NCBI RefSeq assembly: GCF_011064545.1
Contig: NZ_JAAMFG010000021.1
Coordinates: 62,001 to 126,000 of the forward strand
DNA length: 64,000 nucleotides
Source: Wenzhouxiangella sp. XN24
GTDB taxonomy: Bacteria > Pseudomonadota > Gammaproteobacteria > Steroidobacterales > XN24
Reading direction: 5' to 3'
The notes beneath the pieces were generated by a model that saw only the letters and a list, made by a program, of their open reading frames with translations, did no database searches and was not told where the DNA came from. A program made the translations under genes and the position numbers. Numbering within the stretch: position 1 is the stretch's first letter; every line of letters begins with the position of its first letter. Shown piece after piece: positions 46,837 to 55,501 of the stretch.

Positions 46837-48450
46837 GTGTCGAAAACGCCCGATCCGAACGGAAATCACCGTCCCGAGCAGACGGAAGAACCCGTCCCCA
46901 GCCGGATCACGCGTTTCCTGCGGGTGGTGGAATGGCTGGGCAACGCCCTGCCGCACCCGGTGACTCTGTTCGCCCTGTTCGCGCTGAGCGTGGTGCTGTT
47001 CAGCGGCCTGATGGGGGCCCTCGGGGTGGCCGTTCCCGATCCGCGTCCGGAGGGCGCCGCGGGCCGCGCGGCCGACGGCATGATCCGGGTCGTCAGCCTG
47101 TTGAACGCCGAGGGCTTCCGCCGCATCGTGCAGAACCTGGTCACCAACTTCACCAGCTTCGTCCCGCTCGGCACGGTGCTGGTGGCCATGCTGGGCGTCG
47201 GCGTGGCAGAGCGCTCGGGCCTGCTCACGGCGGCCGTGCGCGCCATGGTGCTGAACGCGAGCCCGAGCATGGTGACCGTGACCATCGTGTTCGCCGCCGT
47301 GCTGTCGAACACGGCGTCCGAGATGGGCTACGTGGTGCTGGTGCCGCTGGCGGCGATGATCTACTACTCGCTCGGCCGTCACCCGCTTGCCGGGCTTGCG
47401 GCGGGGTTCGCCGGCGTCTCCGGTGGCTACAGCGCCAACCTGCTGGTGGGAACCGTCGATCCGCTGCTCGCCGGCATCACCCAGGAGGCGGCAAGGCTCA
47501 TCGCGCCGGAATACCTGGTGGACGCGACGGCCAACTGGTTTTTCATGATCGGCAGCACCTTCGTGGTCGTGCTGGTCGTCAGCCTGATCAGCCTGAAGAT
47601 CGTCGAGCCGGCGCTGGGCCCTTACGACCGCAGCCAGGCGAAGCTGGTCGCGGACGACATGAGCAGCATGGAGGGATTGTCCGACACGGAGCGCCGCGGG
47701 CTGCGGTACGCCGGCCTGGCGGCATTGCTGATGGTGGGGCTGATTGCGCTGCTGGTGGTACCCGAGGGCGCCGTGCTGCGCAATCCCGAGACGGGGGCCA
47801 TCAAGGGCTCGCCTTTCCTGCGCGGCTTCGTCGCCATCATCTTCGTATTCTTTCTCGTGCCGGGGATCACCTATGGCGCGGTGGTGGGCACGATGCGCAG
47901 CGACCGCGACGTCATCGACGCGATGGCGGGCGCCATGAGCACGCTCGGTCTCTACATGGTGCTCGTGTTCTTCGCGGCGCAGTTCGTGGCGTTCTTCTCC
48001 TGGACGAACCTGGGCGCGGTCACGGCCGTGACGGGCGCCGAATTCCTCACCTCGATCGGCCTGACCGGACCGCTGGTGTTCGTGTTCTTCATCCTCATGT
48101 GCGGCTTCGTCAATCTCATGCTCGGCTCGGCCTCCGCGCAGTGGGCGGTGACCGCGCCGATCTTCGTGCCGATGCTGATGCTGCTCGGCTACAGCCCCGA
48201 AGTGATCCAGGCGGCCTACCGGATCGGCGATTCGACCACCAACATCATCACGCCGATGATGAGTTATTTCGGTCTGATCATGGCCTTCGCCGCCCGCTAC
48301 GTGCCGAAGGCGGGCATCGGCACGCTGATCTCCATGATGCTGCCGTACTCGGTCGCCCTGCTGGTCTGCTGGACCGCGTTTTTCTTTCTCTGGGTCTTCG
48401 TGCTGGGATTGCCTGTCGGGCCGGCGTCGCCGACGTATTTCGCCCCCTGA
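46837..48450 (+). CDS. AbgT-family transporter
   Basis: 537 residues from GTG 46837 (E. coli AbgT is 508); an ATG at 46744 would add 31 unlike residues and starts before the likely promoter. About eleven membrane segments; FTSFVPLGTVLVAMLGVGVAE, MGYVVLVPLAAMIYYSLGRHP and GGYSANLLVGTVDPLLAG are AbgT family blocks, and SASAQWAVTAPIFVPMLMLLG with YRIGDSTTNIITPMMSYFGL closes the C-terminal re-entrant region. Relatives import p-aminobenzoyl-glutamate or export antifolate drugs such as sulfonamides, driven by the proton or sodium gradient. Whether this one imports or exports is not clear. Confidence 0.88.
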   Translation: MSKTPDPNGNHRPEQTEEPVPSRITRFLRVVEWLGNALPHPVTLFALFALSVVLFSGLMGALGVAVPDPRPEGAAGRAADGMIRVVSLLNAEGFRRIVQNLVTNFTSFVPLGTVLVAMLGVGVAERSGLLTAAVRAMVLNASPSMVTVTIVFAAVLSNTASEMGYVVLVPLAAMIYYSLGRHPLAGLAAGFAGVSGGYSANLLVGTVDPLLAGITQEAARLIAPEYLVDATANWFFMIGSTFVVVLVVSLISLKIVEPALGPYDRSQAKLVADDMSSMEGLSDTERRGLRYAGLAALLMVGLIALLVVPEGAVLRNPETGAIKGSPFLRGFVAIIFVFFLVPGITYGAVVGTMRSDRDVIDAMAGAMSTLGLYMVLVFFAAQFVAFFSWTNLGAVTAVTGAEFLTSIGLTGPLVFVFFILMCGFVNLMLGSASAQWAVTAPIFVPMLMLLGYSPEVIQAAYRIGDSTTNIITPMMSYFGLIMAFAARYVPKAGIGTLISMMLPYSVALLVCWTAFFFLWVFVLGLPVGPASPTYFAP

Positions 48451-48526
48451 GCATCTCTTGGCTTGACGCGGGTCATGGCAGGAGCGTGCGCCCTGGACTA
48501 TAGGATTAGAGAGGCCTGAAGACCGT

Positions 48527-48557
48527 CCGGGCCAGGGAGGGCATCGCCCTGGACCGG
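48527..48557. repeat. imperfect hairpin between AbgT gene and first antiporter cluster
   Basis: CCGGGCCAGGG (48527-48537) pairs with CCCTGGACCGG (48547-48557) apart from one G-A mismatch, with a 9-base loop. No T-run follows. It sits in the 134-base gap that ends at the MrpE-like start, together with a TATAGG box at 48499-48504. It could be an attenuator of the antiporter operon or the end of the AbgT transcript. Confidence 0.4.
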
Positions 48558-48584
48558 GCCTAAGGCGCCGCCGGAGTCCAGAGC

Positions 48585-49136
48585 ATGCAGGCGAGCGGAA
48601 CTCATGTCCGGCAGGGTGCGCGCGGCCCTTGGGGCACGGGCTCACTGGTATCTCGTGTGCTGGGGGCAAGCACGGTAATCTTCGCTTTCTGGCTGGTGAT
48701 TTCCGCTTCGCTGTCGCCCGCCGACTTGCTGCTCGGCGCCGCCCTGTCCCTGTTGCTGGGCGCCTGGTCCGCCAGGTTCCTCTGGGCCGGCCAAGTTCCG
48801 CGCATAACGGCTCGCCAATGGCTTGCCTTGTTGCGGACGCTGCCGGTCTTCAGCGCTGCGGTGTTCATGTCCGCGCTGCATGTCGTGCGGATCGTGGCCG
48901 ATCCGCGCCTCCCAATCAGCCCGCGCCTGGTGATCTGTCGCAGCCGCTTGCGTCGTCCCGTCTCCCGGGTGGCCTTTGCCAATGCCGTCACCTTGACCCC
49001 CGGCACCTTGACCGTCGATGTCGAGGACGGCGTGTTTCTCGTGCACTGCCTTGACGAGGCCTGTGCGCAGCGTTTGCAGGACGGTGCCCTGGAGAAGCGC
49101 ATCGCACGGATCTTCGAGCCGGAGGCGAGCGCATGA
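48585..49136 (+). CDS. mrpE: Na+/H+ antiporter subunit E, cluster 1 (MrpE/MnhE)
   Basis: 183 residues, ATG with CCGGAG upstream. Helices at about 25-65 precede the soluble MrpE domain, whose block AFANAVTLTPGTLTVDVED is the family signature, followed by VFLVHCLDE. MrpE is a small structural membrane subunit of the multisubunit cation/proton antiporter. It is the first gene of a nine-gene run in which nearly every junction overlaps or is within 5 bases. The stop overlaps mrpF by 4 bases. Confidence 0.9.
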   Translation: MQASGTHVRQGARGPWGTGSLVSRVLGASTVIFAFWLVISASLSPADLLLGAALSLLLGAWSARFLWAGQVPRITARQWLALLRTLPVFSAAVFMSALHVVRIVADPRLPISPRLVICRSRLRRPVSRVAFANAVTLTPGTLTVDVEDGVFLVHCLDEACAQRLQDGALEKRIARIFEPEASA

Positions 49137-49411
49137 ACGCCTTCTTCTGGGGCTTGGGGACCTTCTTGCTGATCAATGCATCCGCCTGCGTGTGGCGCGC
49201 CTTCGCCGGTCCGACCGCGGTGGACCGGATACTGGCGACGAACGTGATCGGCACCAAGGCACTGCTCGTGCTGGTGCTGCTGGGGCTGGCCTTCGAACGC
49301 AGTCTCCTGCTGGACGTCGCGCTGGTCTACGGCCTGCTGAATTTTGGCATCACCATAGCCGCCACGCGGTTCCTCGAGACGGGCCGGCTGACAGGAGGTT
49401 GGCAGCGGTGA
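49133..49411 (+). CDS. mrpF: Na+/H+ antiporter subunit F, cluster 1
   Basis: 92 residues, three helices. WRAFAGPTAVDRILATNVIG and LLLDVALVYGLLNF are the MrpF motifs (GP-x-x-x-DR and DVAL-Y). It packs against the MrpE and G subunits in the membrane. ATGA overlap with mrpE before it and GTGA overlap with mrpG after it show translational coupling. Confidence 0.92.
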   Translation: MNAFFWGLGTFLLINASACVWRAFAGPTAVDRILATNVIGTKALLVLVLLGLAFERSLLLDVALVYGLLNFGITIAATRFLETGRLTGGWQR

Positions 49412-49731
49412 GCGGCTGGATCGTATCGTCCTTGACCGTCGCGCTGGCGACGCTTGGCGGCGTGTTTTTCCTGGCGGGCACACTGGGTTTATTGCGCTTG
49501 CCGGATTTCTATTCCCGTGCGCATGCCGCAACGAAGTGCGACACCGTTGGGGCCGGGGCCATTCTGCTGGGGCTGGCGATCTACGTCGCTCCCCATCCCG
49601 AGGCGCTGAAAATCATCGTCTTGCTGGTGCTGGTGCTCATTTCCAGCCCGACCGCCGGGCATGCATTGGCGCGGGCGGCCCATGGCACCGGGCTGGCGCC
49701 CTGGACCGAATCGCAGGAGGGAGACGAATGA
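49408..49731 (+). CDS. mrpG: Na+/H+ antiporter subunit G, cluster 1
   Basis: 107 residues from GTG 49408 with AGGAGG nine bases upstream. Three helices; the loop motif GLLRLPDFYSRAHAATKCDTVGA is diagnostic of MrpG/MnhG. It is the third of the small E-F-G set that forms the cation-path side of the complex in the Mrp structures. The stop overlaps the next start by 4 bases. The Cys in this motif is uncommon but tolerated in homologues. Confidence 0.9.
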   Translation: MSGWIVSSLTVALATLGGVFFLAGTLGLLRLPDFYSRAHAATKCDTVGAGAILLGLAIYVAPHPEALKIIVLLVLVLISSPTAGHALARAAHGTGLAPWTESQEGDE

Positions 49732-49970
49732 GCCAGGGCTTCGACCTCGTGATGTTGGCACTGCTGATCGGCATGGCGCTCGCCGTGGCCCGCAGCAAGG
49801 ACCTGGTTGCTGCAGCCATCATCTTCTCCGGCTACAGCCTCGTGATGTGCCTGTTGTGGCAGCATCGCGGCGCTCCCGACGTGGCGATGACAGAGGCGGC
49901 GATCGGCGCCGGGGTCACGACGATCCTGGTGCTGCTGGCCATCGGCCGCACACGGCGGCGTGAAAAATGA
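49728..49970 (+). CDS. MbhD/DUF4040-type subunit, cluster 1 (split from MrpA)
   Basis: 80 residues, three helices. RGAPDVAMTEAAIGAGVTTI is the MbhD (DUF4040) signature, normally part of the C-terminal portion of long MrpA. Its free-standing form matches the archaeal membrane-bound hydrogenase/Mbs module and the split-MrpA (group 2-type) bacterial operons. The carboxylate of this motif belongs to the cation/proton path. It overlaps both neighbours by 4 bases. Confidence 0.85.
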   Translation: MSQGFDLVMLALLIGMALAVARSKDLVAAAIIFSGYSLVMCLLWQHRGAPDVAMTEAAIGAGVTTILVLLAIGRTRRREK

Positions 49971-50695
49971 ACCGGGTGCTGATCGTGATCGTCCTGCTCG
50001 CGGCCGCAGTGCCGATGCTCGCGGGTGTCGCCGGCCTGCCCCGGCCAGGTGATCCGACGGCGCCGGTGCATACCCATGTCGCGTCACACTACGTCAAGGA
50101 GGGAGCGGAGGCATCGGGCGCCGCCAACCTGGTCACGGGCGTGTTGCTGAACTATCGCGCCTTCGACACTTTCGGCGAGGTGATGGTGATCTTTGCGGCG
50201 CTCGCCGCGCTGACCGGTGTAAGTTCGTTACCGCCAGGACAGCGGCTCCGTGAATCCGGCGGGCGGAACGATTCGCCCGGACCTGCAGGCCGTCCCATCA
50301 GCCCGGTGGTGGCCTTCATCATTCGCTGCACGGCGCCGTTCATCGCCCTATTCGGCGCCTTCGTGATCTTCAAGGGCCATGTCCATCCCGGCGGCGGATT
50401 CCAGGGCGGCGTGATTCTCGGCGCCCTGTTGATGATGCTGAGCGTGGTCTTTGGCCGCGGGCCGCGCGACCCGCTGCTGCCGCCGGCGGTCGCCGTCTGG
50501 CTCCAGGCGGCGGCGCCGCTGACTTTCGCCGCCGTCGCCGGGCTGGGCGTGTTCCTGACAGGATTCCTGCTGGGTTTTCCGGGCACGGCACTCGGGCCCG
50601 TCCGCACGCTGATGATGATCGCCCTCGAGCTGGGGATCGCCATCGGCAGCGCCGTCATCATTCTCGGACTGTTCCAGCACATGCGGGGCGACTGA
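49967..50695 (+). CDS. mrpB: MbhE-MrpB fused subunit, cluster 1
   Basis: 242 residues. The N-terminal third, LPRPGDPTAPVHTHVASHYV then GAANLVTGVLLNYRAFDTFG, is the MbhE-like part; the remainder is the MnhB domain with FKGHVHPGGGFQGGVILGAL, the key MrpB loop. About six helices. The fusion is normal for split-MrpA operons, where the piece missing from MrpA is carried by MrpB. One base separates it from the next gene. Confidence 0.88.
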   Translation: MNRVLIVIVLLAAAVPMLAGVAGLPRPGDPTAPVHTHVASHYVKEGAEASGAANLVTGVLLNYRAFDTFGEVMVIFAALAALTGVSSLPPGQRLRESGGRNDSPGPAGRPISPVVAFIIRCTAPFIALFGAFVIFKGHVHPGGGFQGGVILGALLMMLSVVFGRGPRDPLLPPAVAVWLQAAAPLTFAAVAGLGVFLTGFLLGFPGTALGPVRTLMMIALELGIAIGSAVIILGLFQHMRGD

Positions 50696-50696
50696 A

Positions 50697-51047
50697 ATGG
50701 TCGGACTCTGGCTGAACATCGACTACGCGGCCTTCGTCGCCTTGTTCTGCATCGGCCTCTACGTCGTTCTCGCCAAGCAGAACCTGATCAAGAAGCTTCT
50801 CGGCCTCAACATCATGGAGACGGCGGTGTTCGCCTTCATAGTCACCTCCGGCATGGTCGACTTCGGCGCCGCGCCAATCATCTCGGACGACACGACGGGT
50901 CCGTTCGCCAGCCCTTTGCCACATGCCCTGATCCTGACGGGAATCGTCGTCGCGCTCAGCATCACCGCATTGGCGCTGGGCCTGATCGTCGAGATCTACC
51001 GGCGCTGCGGCACGATCGAAGCCGACGAGCTCAAAGGGGTCGAGTGA
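50697..51047 (+). CDS. mrpC: Na+/H+ antiporter subunit C, cluster 1 (NuoK-like)
   Basis: 116 residues, three helices. The NuoK-like pattern LIKKLLGLNIMETAVFAFIV, with the conserved Glu in the second helix, and the closing PHALILTGIVVALSITALAL identify MrpC/MnhC. It links the small subunits with the MrpD-type channel. It overlaps the next start by 4 bases (GTGATG). Confidence 0.92.
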   Translation: MVGLWLNIDYAAFVALFCIGLYVVLAKQNLIKKLLGLNIMETAVFAFIVTSGMVDFGAAPIISDDTTGPFASPLPHALILTGIVVALSITALALGLIVEIYRRCGTIEADELKGVE

Positions 51048-52522
51048 TGGATCTCTGGCTGCCCCTGGCGGCCGGGGTGCCGCTGGTGGCCGGCGCGCTG
51101 ACGCCCGCCATCGCGCGGCGTCATCCCGGCCTGGCCCGGCCCTGGGCGCTCGCCGTGACGGCGTGGGTGCTGGCAGCCACGGTGGGGCTCACGCGACGGG
51201 TGGTGCTGGAGGGTCCGTTCTCGTATCCGCTTGGCGGGTGGGCGCGACCGTACGGCATCGAGTTGCGCTTCGACGAGTTCAGTGCCGCAGCGGTCGTCAT
51301 CGCCCTGGTCGCCGGCCTCGTGCTGGTGTACTCCGGCCCGTACATGCGCGTCGCGCTGCGCGAAGCACGCCTTCCCTGGTACTACAGCCTGTTGCTGATC
51401 AACCTGGGAGGGCTGATCGGCTTCGTCACGACCGGCGACCTCTTCAACCTGTTCGTGTTCATGGAAATCGTCTCCGTGTCCAGCTACGCGCTGGTGGCGG
51501 TCGCCGGCGGAAGAATCGCGCCGCTTGCAGCGTTCAAGTACCTGATAGCCGGCGCGGTTTCATCAGCGCTCATCCTGTTCTGCATTGGTGTTCTGCATGC
51601 ATTGACCGGCAGTCTGAACATGGCCGACATCGCTGCGCGGCTTGCGACGGCCGAGGCGCCGGCGCCGATTCTGCTCGCCCTGGCCGGCTTGACCGCCGGC
51701 CTGATGGTGAAGTCAGCGCTGTTTCCCATGCATGCCTGGCTGCCTGACGCCCATGCCAGCGCCCCAAGCCCGGTCAGCGCGATCCTCTCGGCGCTGGTCG
51801 TGAAGGTCGGCGTCTTCGGGCTGTTGCGCGTGTACCCGATGTTCGCCGCCGCCGAGGCCGTGCGGCTGGCGCCGATGTACGAAATCCTGGCCTGGCTCGG
51901 CGCGCTCTCGATCGTCGCGGGTGCGCTGTTCGCGCTGTTCCAGCAGGACATCAAGCTGATGCTGGCGTACTCGACCATTTCCAATATCGGCTACATCGTC
52001 CTCGGCATCGGGTTGGCCAACGAGCGGGCCATGACCGGCGCGGGCATCCACATCGCCAATCACGCGATCATCAAGGCCACGCTGTTCCTGGCCGCCGGCG
52101 CGATCATTCACCAGACGGGTCGCCGCACGCTGCACGCCTTGCGCGGCGTCGGACACGTGATGCCGTGGACCTGCCTGGCATTGGCGGTGGGCGTGTTCTC
52201 GATCGTCGGGTTGCCGCCGACCGCCGGCTTCCCCGGCAAGTGGTACATCGCGCTCGGCGCACTCGATGCGGGCCGGCCGGGGTTTGCTGTCGTGCTCCTG
52301 GCCGGCGCGGTGCTGATCTTCGTCTATTACATCAGGATCCTGAACGCGTTCTACTTCCGGTCCCCGTCCGAAGTCGGGATGTTGTCGGCACGCGAGGCAC
52401 CGGCCGCAATGCTGCTGCCGGTGCTGGTGCTTGCCGTGCTGTGCCTTGCCGGCGGGTTGCTCGGTCGCTGGCCGGCCATGTTGATCGGTCCGGCCATCGC
52501 CCGGTTCCCCGGGGGAGGCTGA
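51044..52522 (+). CDS. mrpD: MrpD-type antiporter subunit, cluster 1 (first NuoL/M/N-like)
   Basis: 492 residues from GTG 51044 (ATG 51047 is equally possible). Fourteen or so helices. Proton-channel residues are in place: Glu in LFNLFVFMEIVSVSSYALVA, Lys in GLMVKSALFPMHAWLPDAH, Lys in NHAIIKATLFLAAG, and the end-helix GLPPTAGFPGKWYI. It is the closest match to MrpD of known operons. It pairs with mrpC in the membrane arm. The next antiporter-like gene starts 4 bases on. Confidence 0.9.
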   Translation: MMDLWLPLAAGVPLVAGALTPAIARRHPGLARPWALAVTAWVLAATVGLTRRVVLEGPFSYPLGGWARPYGIELRFDEFSAAAVVIALVAGLVLVYSGPYMRVALREARLPWYYSLLLINLGGLIGFVTTGDLFNLFVFMEIVSVSSYALVAVAGGRIAPLAAFKYLIAGAVSSALILFCIGVLHALTGSLNMADIAARLATAEAPAPILLALAGLTAGLMVKSALFPMHAWLPDAHASAPSPVSAILSALVVKVGVFGLLRVYPMFAAAEAVRLAPMYEILAWLGALSIVAGALFALFQQDIKLMLAYSTISNIGYIVLGIGLANERAMTGAGIHIANHAIIKATLFLAAGAIIHQTGRRTLHALRGVGHVMPWTCLALAVGVFSIVGLPPTAGFPGKWYIALGALDAGRPGFAVVLLAGAVLIFVYYIRILNAFYFRSPSEVGMLSAREAPAAMLLPVLVLAVLCLAGGLLGRWPAMLIGPAIARFPGGG

Positions 52523-52526
52523 GATC

Positions 52527-54002
52527 ATGGACGTCGTCGATCTGCGTGTCGTGCTGGCGCCGGCGATCTCGTTCGGTTGTGCGGTGCTCATCTTTCTGCT
52601 GGGCGCACGCGCGCTCTGGCGCCGAGTGCTCGCGCTCGGCGCGGCGGTCACGAAGTTCATTGTCATTCTTTCACTGCTGCCCGGCAGTCTTGCCGGCAAG
52701 GTCTATGTCTTCGAGGTCCTCGAGTTCCTGCCCGGGGTCGGCATCAGTTTCCGCGCCGATGCGCTCGGGATGTTCTTCGCTCTTGTCTCGTCCACGCTCT
52801 GGGTGCTGACCACGGTCTACGCCATCGGCTACATGAAAGGGCGGCATGCGCGGGTGCGGTTTTTCGGTTTTTTCGCGCTGTGCGTATCGACCACGGTCGG
52901 CATCGCCTTCGCCGAAAACCTGCTCACGTTGTTCCTGTTCTACGAGATGCTGACGATCTGCACTTACCCGTTGGTGGTGCACGACGAGACGCCTGAAGCG
53001 CTCAGCGCCGGTCGCAAGTACCTCGCGTACACGCTGCTGGGCGGCGCGGCCCTGCTGCTCGGCATGATCCTCGTTCAGTCTCTCGCCGGCACGCTCAGCT
53101 TCAGTCATGCCGGCGTGCTGCCCGCGGCCGCGGGCGACGGACTGTTGCTGGCGACTTTCGTGACGTTGATCGGGGGCTTCGGCGTAAAGGCGGCCATCAT
53201 GCCCTTGCACGGCTGGTTGCCTGCGGCCATGGTGGCGCCGACCCCCGTGAGCGCGCTGCTGCATGCGGTGGCGGTGGTGAAAGCCGGTGTGTTCGGCATC
53301 CTGCGCGTAATCCACAACATCTTCGGCGTCGATCTGCTGGCCGAGCTCGGTTACGCAAGCTGGCTGGCCTGGGTCGCCGCATTCACCATCGTCGCGGCGT
53401 CGCTGATTGCGCTGGCGCAGGATAATCTCAAGCGTCGGCTGGCGTACTCCACGATCAGCCAGTTGTCCTATATCGTGCTCGGCGCAGCCCTGCTGACCCC
53501 CTTGGCGGCACTGGCAGCGGTCGTGCACATCGCCAACCAGGCCTTCGCCAAGATCACGATGTTTTTCGTCGCCGGCGCGATCGAGCGCAGCAGCGGCAAG
53601 ACCCAGGTGCACCAGTTGGCGGGCATCGGGCGGACCATGCCGTGGACGATGGGAGCTTTCACCATCGCCGCACTGAGCTTCATCGGTGTGCCGCTGTTCG
53701 CCGGCTTCGTGACCAAGTGGTACCTGTCGCTCGGCGCGCTGCAGGCCGGCGAGTGGTGGTTCGTGTTGCTGATGATTCTGAGCGCGCTCCTGAACGCCGC
53801 CTACTGGCTGCCGATCGTTTACCTGGCGTGGTTCCGTCCATCTGCGGCCGAGTCCGCACCGATTCGCGAGGCCGAGGCGCTGCTGCTGGTCCCGACCCTG
53901 GTTGCGGCGGCCTATGTGCTGCTGCTGGGCATCAGCATGCGGATTTCCTGGCTGCCTTTCTCCCTGGCGCAGGCCGCGGTGCGTTTCGTGGCGGGGTTGT
54001 GA
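52527..54002 (+). CDS. second NuoL/M-type antiporter subunit, cluster 1
   Basis: 491 residues. YEMLTICTYPLVVHDETPEA gives the conserved Glu; GGFGVKAAIMPLHGWLPAAM gives the Lys/His core; FAKITMFFVAGAIERSS and FVTKWYLSLGA complete the motif set. The HDETPEA loop and the VHIANQAF helix are shared with the third subunit and with the truncated gene at the window end, a distinct subgroup that differs from MrpD. It could replace the missing long MrpA channel in this split system. It follows mrpD directly. Confidence 0.85.
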   Translation: MDVVDLRVVLAPAISFGCAVLIFLLGARALWRRVLALGAAVTKFIVILSLLPGSLAGKVYVFEVLEFLPGVGISFRADALGMFFALVSSTLWVLTTVYAIGYMKGRHARVRFFGFFALCVSTTVGIAFAENLLTLFLFYEMLTICTYPLVVHDETPEALSAGRKYLAYTLLGGAALLLGMILVQSLAGTLSFSHAGVLPAAAGDGLLLATFVTLIGGFGVKAAIMPLHGWLPAAMVAPTPVSALLHAVAVVKAGVFGILRVIHNIFGVDLLAELGYASWLAWVAAFTIVAASLIALAQDNLKRRLAYSTISQLSYIVLGAALLTPLAALAAVVHIANQAFAKITMFFVAGAIERSSGKTQVHQLAGIGRTMPWTMGAFTIAALSFIGVPLFAGFVTKWYLSLGALQAGEWWFVLLMILSALLNAAYWLPIVYLAWFRPSAAESAPIREAEALLLVPTLVAAAYVLLLGISMRISWLPFSLAQAAVRFVAGL

Positions 54003-54006
54003 AGCG

Positions 54007-55500
54007 ATGAATACACACGACGCCATGAGCTTCCTGCCGCTGCTGGCTATCCTCCTGCCCGCCGTGGGCGGTGCGCTCGCGGTGCCGCTGGAGCGCCGCG
54101 GTGCGCGTTGGCGCAACCGGGCGCTCGGTGCAATCTCCATCGCCACCTGCCTGCTGACGGTGGCGTTGCTCCCGGGCGCCCTGGACGCGGTGCCGCTGGA
54201 GTTGCCGCTCTTGCAGTTGACGCCCCAAGTCTGGCTGCACCTGCGGGTGGACGCGCTGGGTGCGCTGTTCGCCGCGACCCTCTCGTTGCTGTTCCTGCTG
54301 GCGCTGGTCTATGCCGCCGCGTACCTGCCGCCACGCGGCCGGCTGGCGCGTTATTACGGCTTCCTGATGCTCTGCCAGGGACTGATGCTCGGCGTGGCTT
54401 ATGCGGGCAACCTGCTCACTCTGCTGGTCTTCTACGAACTGTTTTCTCTCCTCACTTACCCGCTCGTCATCCACGACGAGACACCGAAGGCCATGCGTGC
54501 CGGCCTGAAGTACATCGTCTACATCCTGGTCGGCGGCAGCGCCGTGTTGCTCGGCGTCATCGTCAGCTTCTACCTCGCGGGTGATCGGCCTTTCGCACCG
54601 GGCGGCCTGCTGGACGCCGACATGGATCCCACGTTGCTGCGCCTTGCGTTCTGGTCCTTCATCGGCGGCTTCGGGGTCAAGGCAGCCCTGATGCCGCTGC
54701 ATGGGTGGGTGCCTGATGTTCACCCCGCTGCCCCGGCTTCGTTTTCCGCGCTGCTGTCCGGGGTCATGGTGGCGGCCGGGTGCTTCGGCATCCTGCGCGT
54801 CGTCTTCGAAGTTTTCGGCGTCGAGTTGACGCGCTCGCTGGGTGTCGGGCCGTGGCTGGCGGTGATTGCCTCGGTATCGGTGTTGCTGGCCGCCGTCCAG
54901 GCCGTCGGCGAGGATGACCTGAAGCGCCGGCTGGCGTGGTCCACGATCAGCCAGATGGCCTATGTATTGCTGGCGGTCTCGCTGCTTGCGCCGGCGGTGA
55001 CCGTTGGCGCGCTGGTCCATATCAGCCACCACGCGTTCCTGAAGGGTGCGTTGTTCTTCTGTGCAGGGGCATTCGCGCGTCGTGCCGGGATCCGGCGGGT
55101 ATCCGAGCTGGACGGCATCGGCCGGCGCATGCCCGTGACCACGGCGGTGTTCGTGATCGCCGCCCTCGGACTCGTGGGCGTGCCGCCGTTATCGGGTTTC
55201 GTCAGCAAGTGGCTGCTCGGTATCGGGATGCTCGAGGCCGGCGCACCATGGGCGCTGGTCGTCCTGCTCGGGGGTGCGCTGTTGGCGGCGATGTACCTGT
55301 TGCCGCCGGTCTGGCGCGCCTGCTTCGGTGCACTGCCTGAGAGATCGGTGGCGGCGAGAGCGGACGTGCGGGGCGGCATGCGATTCGCGCTGATCATGGC
55401 GGCGGCAGTCAGCGTGTTGCTGGGACTCGCTGCGGCACTGCCGGGGTTGCCGTTGTCCCTCGCGCGGCGGGCCGTGGGCGCCTTTTTCGGGGCGGGCTGA
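54007..55500 (+). CDS. third NuoL/M-type antiporter subunit, cluster 1
   Basis: 497 residues from ATG 54007. YELFSLLTYPLVIHDETPKA, GGFGVKAALMPLHGWVPDVH, HHAFLKGALFFCAGAFARRA and FVSKWLLGIGMLEAG keep all charged channel positions. It resembles the preceding gene more than mrpD, suggesting duplication in place. Fourteen helices are likely. It is separated by 4 bases from the gene before it and by 1 base from the gene after it. Confidence 0.85.
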   Translation: MNTHDAMSFLPLLAILLPAVGGALAVPLERRGARWRNRALGAISIATCLLTVALLPGALDAVPLELPLLQLTPQVWLHLRVDALGALFAATLSLLFLLALVYAAAYLPPRGRLARYYGFLMLCQGLMLGVAYAGNLLTLLVFYELFSLLTYPLVIHDETPKAMRAGLKYIVYILVGGSAVLLGVIVSFYLAGDRPFAPGGLLDADMDPTLLRLAFWSFIGGFGVKAALMPLHGWVPDVHPAAPASFSALLSGVMVAAGCFGILRVVFEVFGVELTRSLGVGPWLAVIASVSVLLAAVQAVGEDDLKRRLAWSTISQMAYVLLAVSLLAPAVTVGALVHISHHAFLKGALFFCAGAFARRAGIRRVSELDGIGRRMPVTTAVFVIAALGLVGVPPLSGFVSKWLLGIGMLEAGAPWALVVLLGGALLAAMYLLPPVWRACFGALPERSVAARADVRGGMRFALIMAAAVSVLLGLAAALPGLPLSLARRAVGAFFGAG

Positions 55501-55501
55501 G

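Noticed and set aside
46798-48669. A 623-codon frame opposite the AbgT gene
   Set aside because: It is very rich in His, Arg, Glu and Asp and has no hydrophobic segments or motif; the AbgT frame is the real one.
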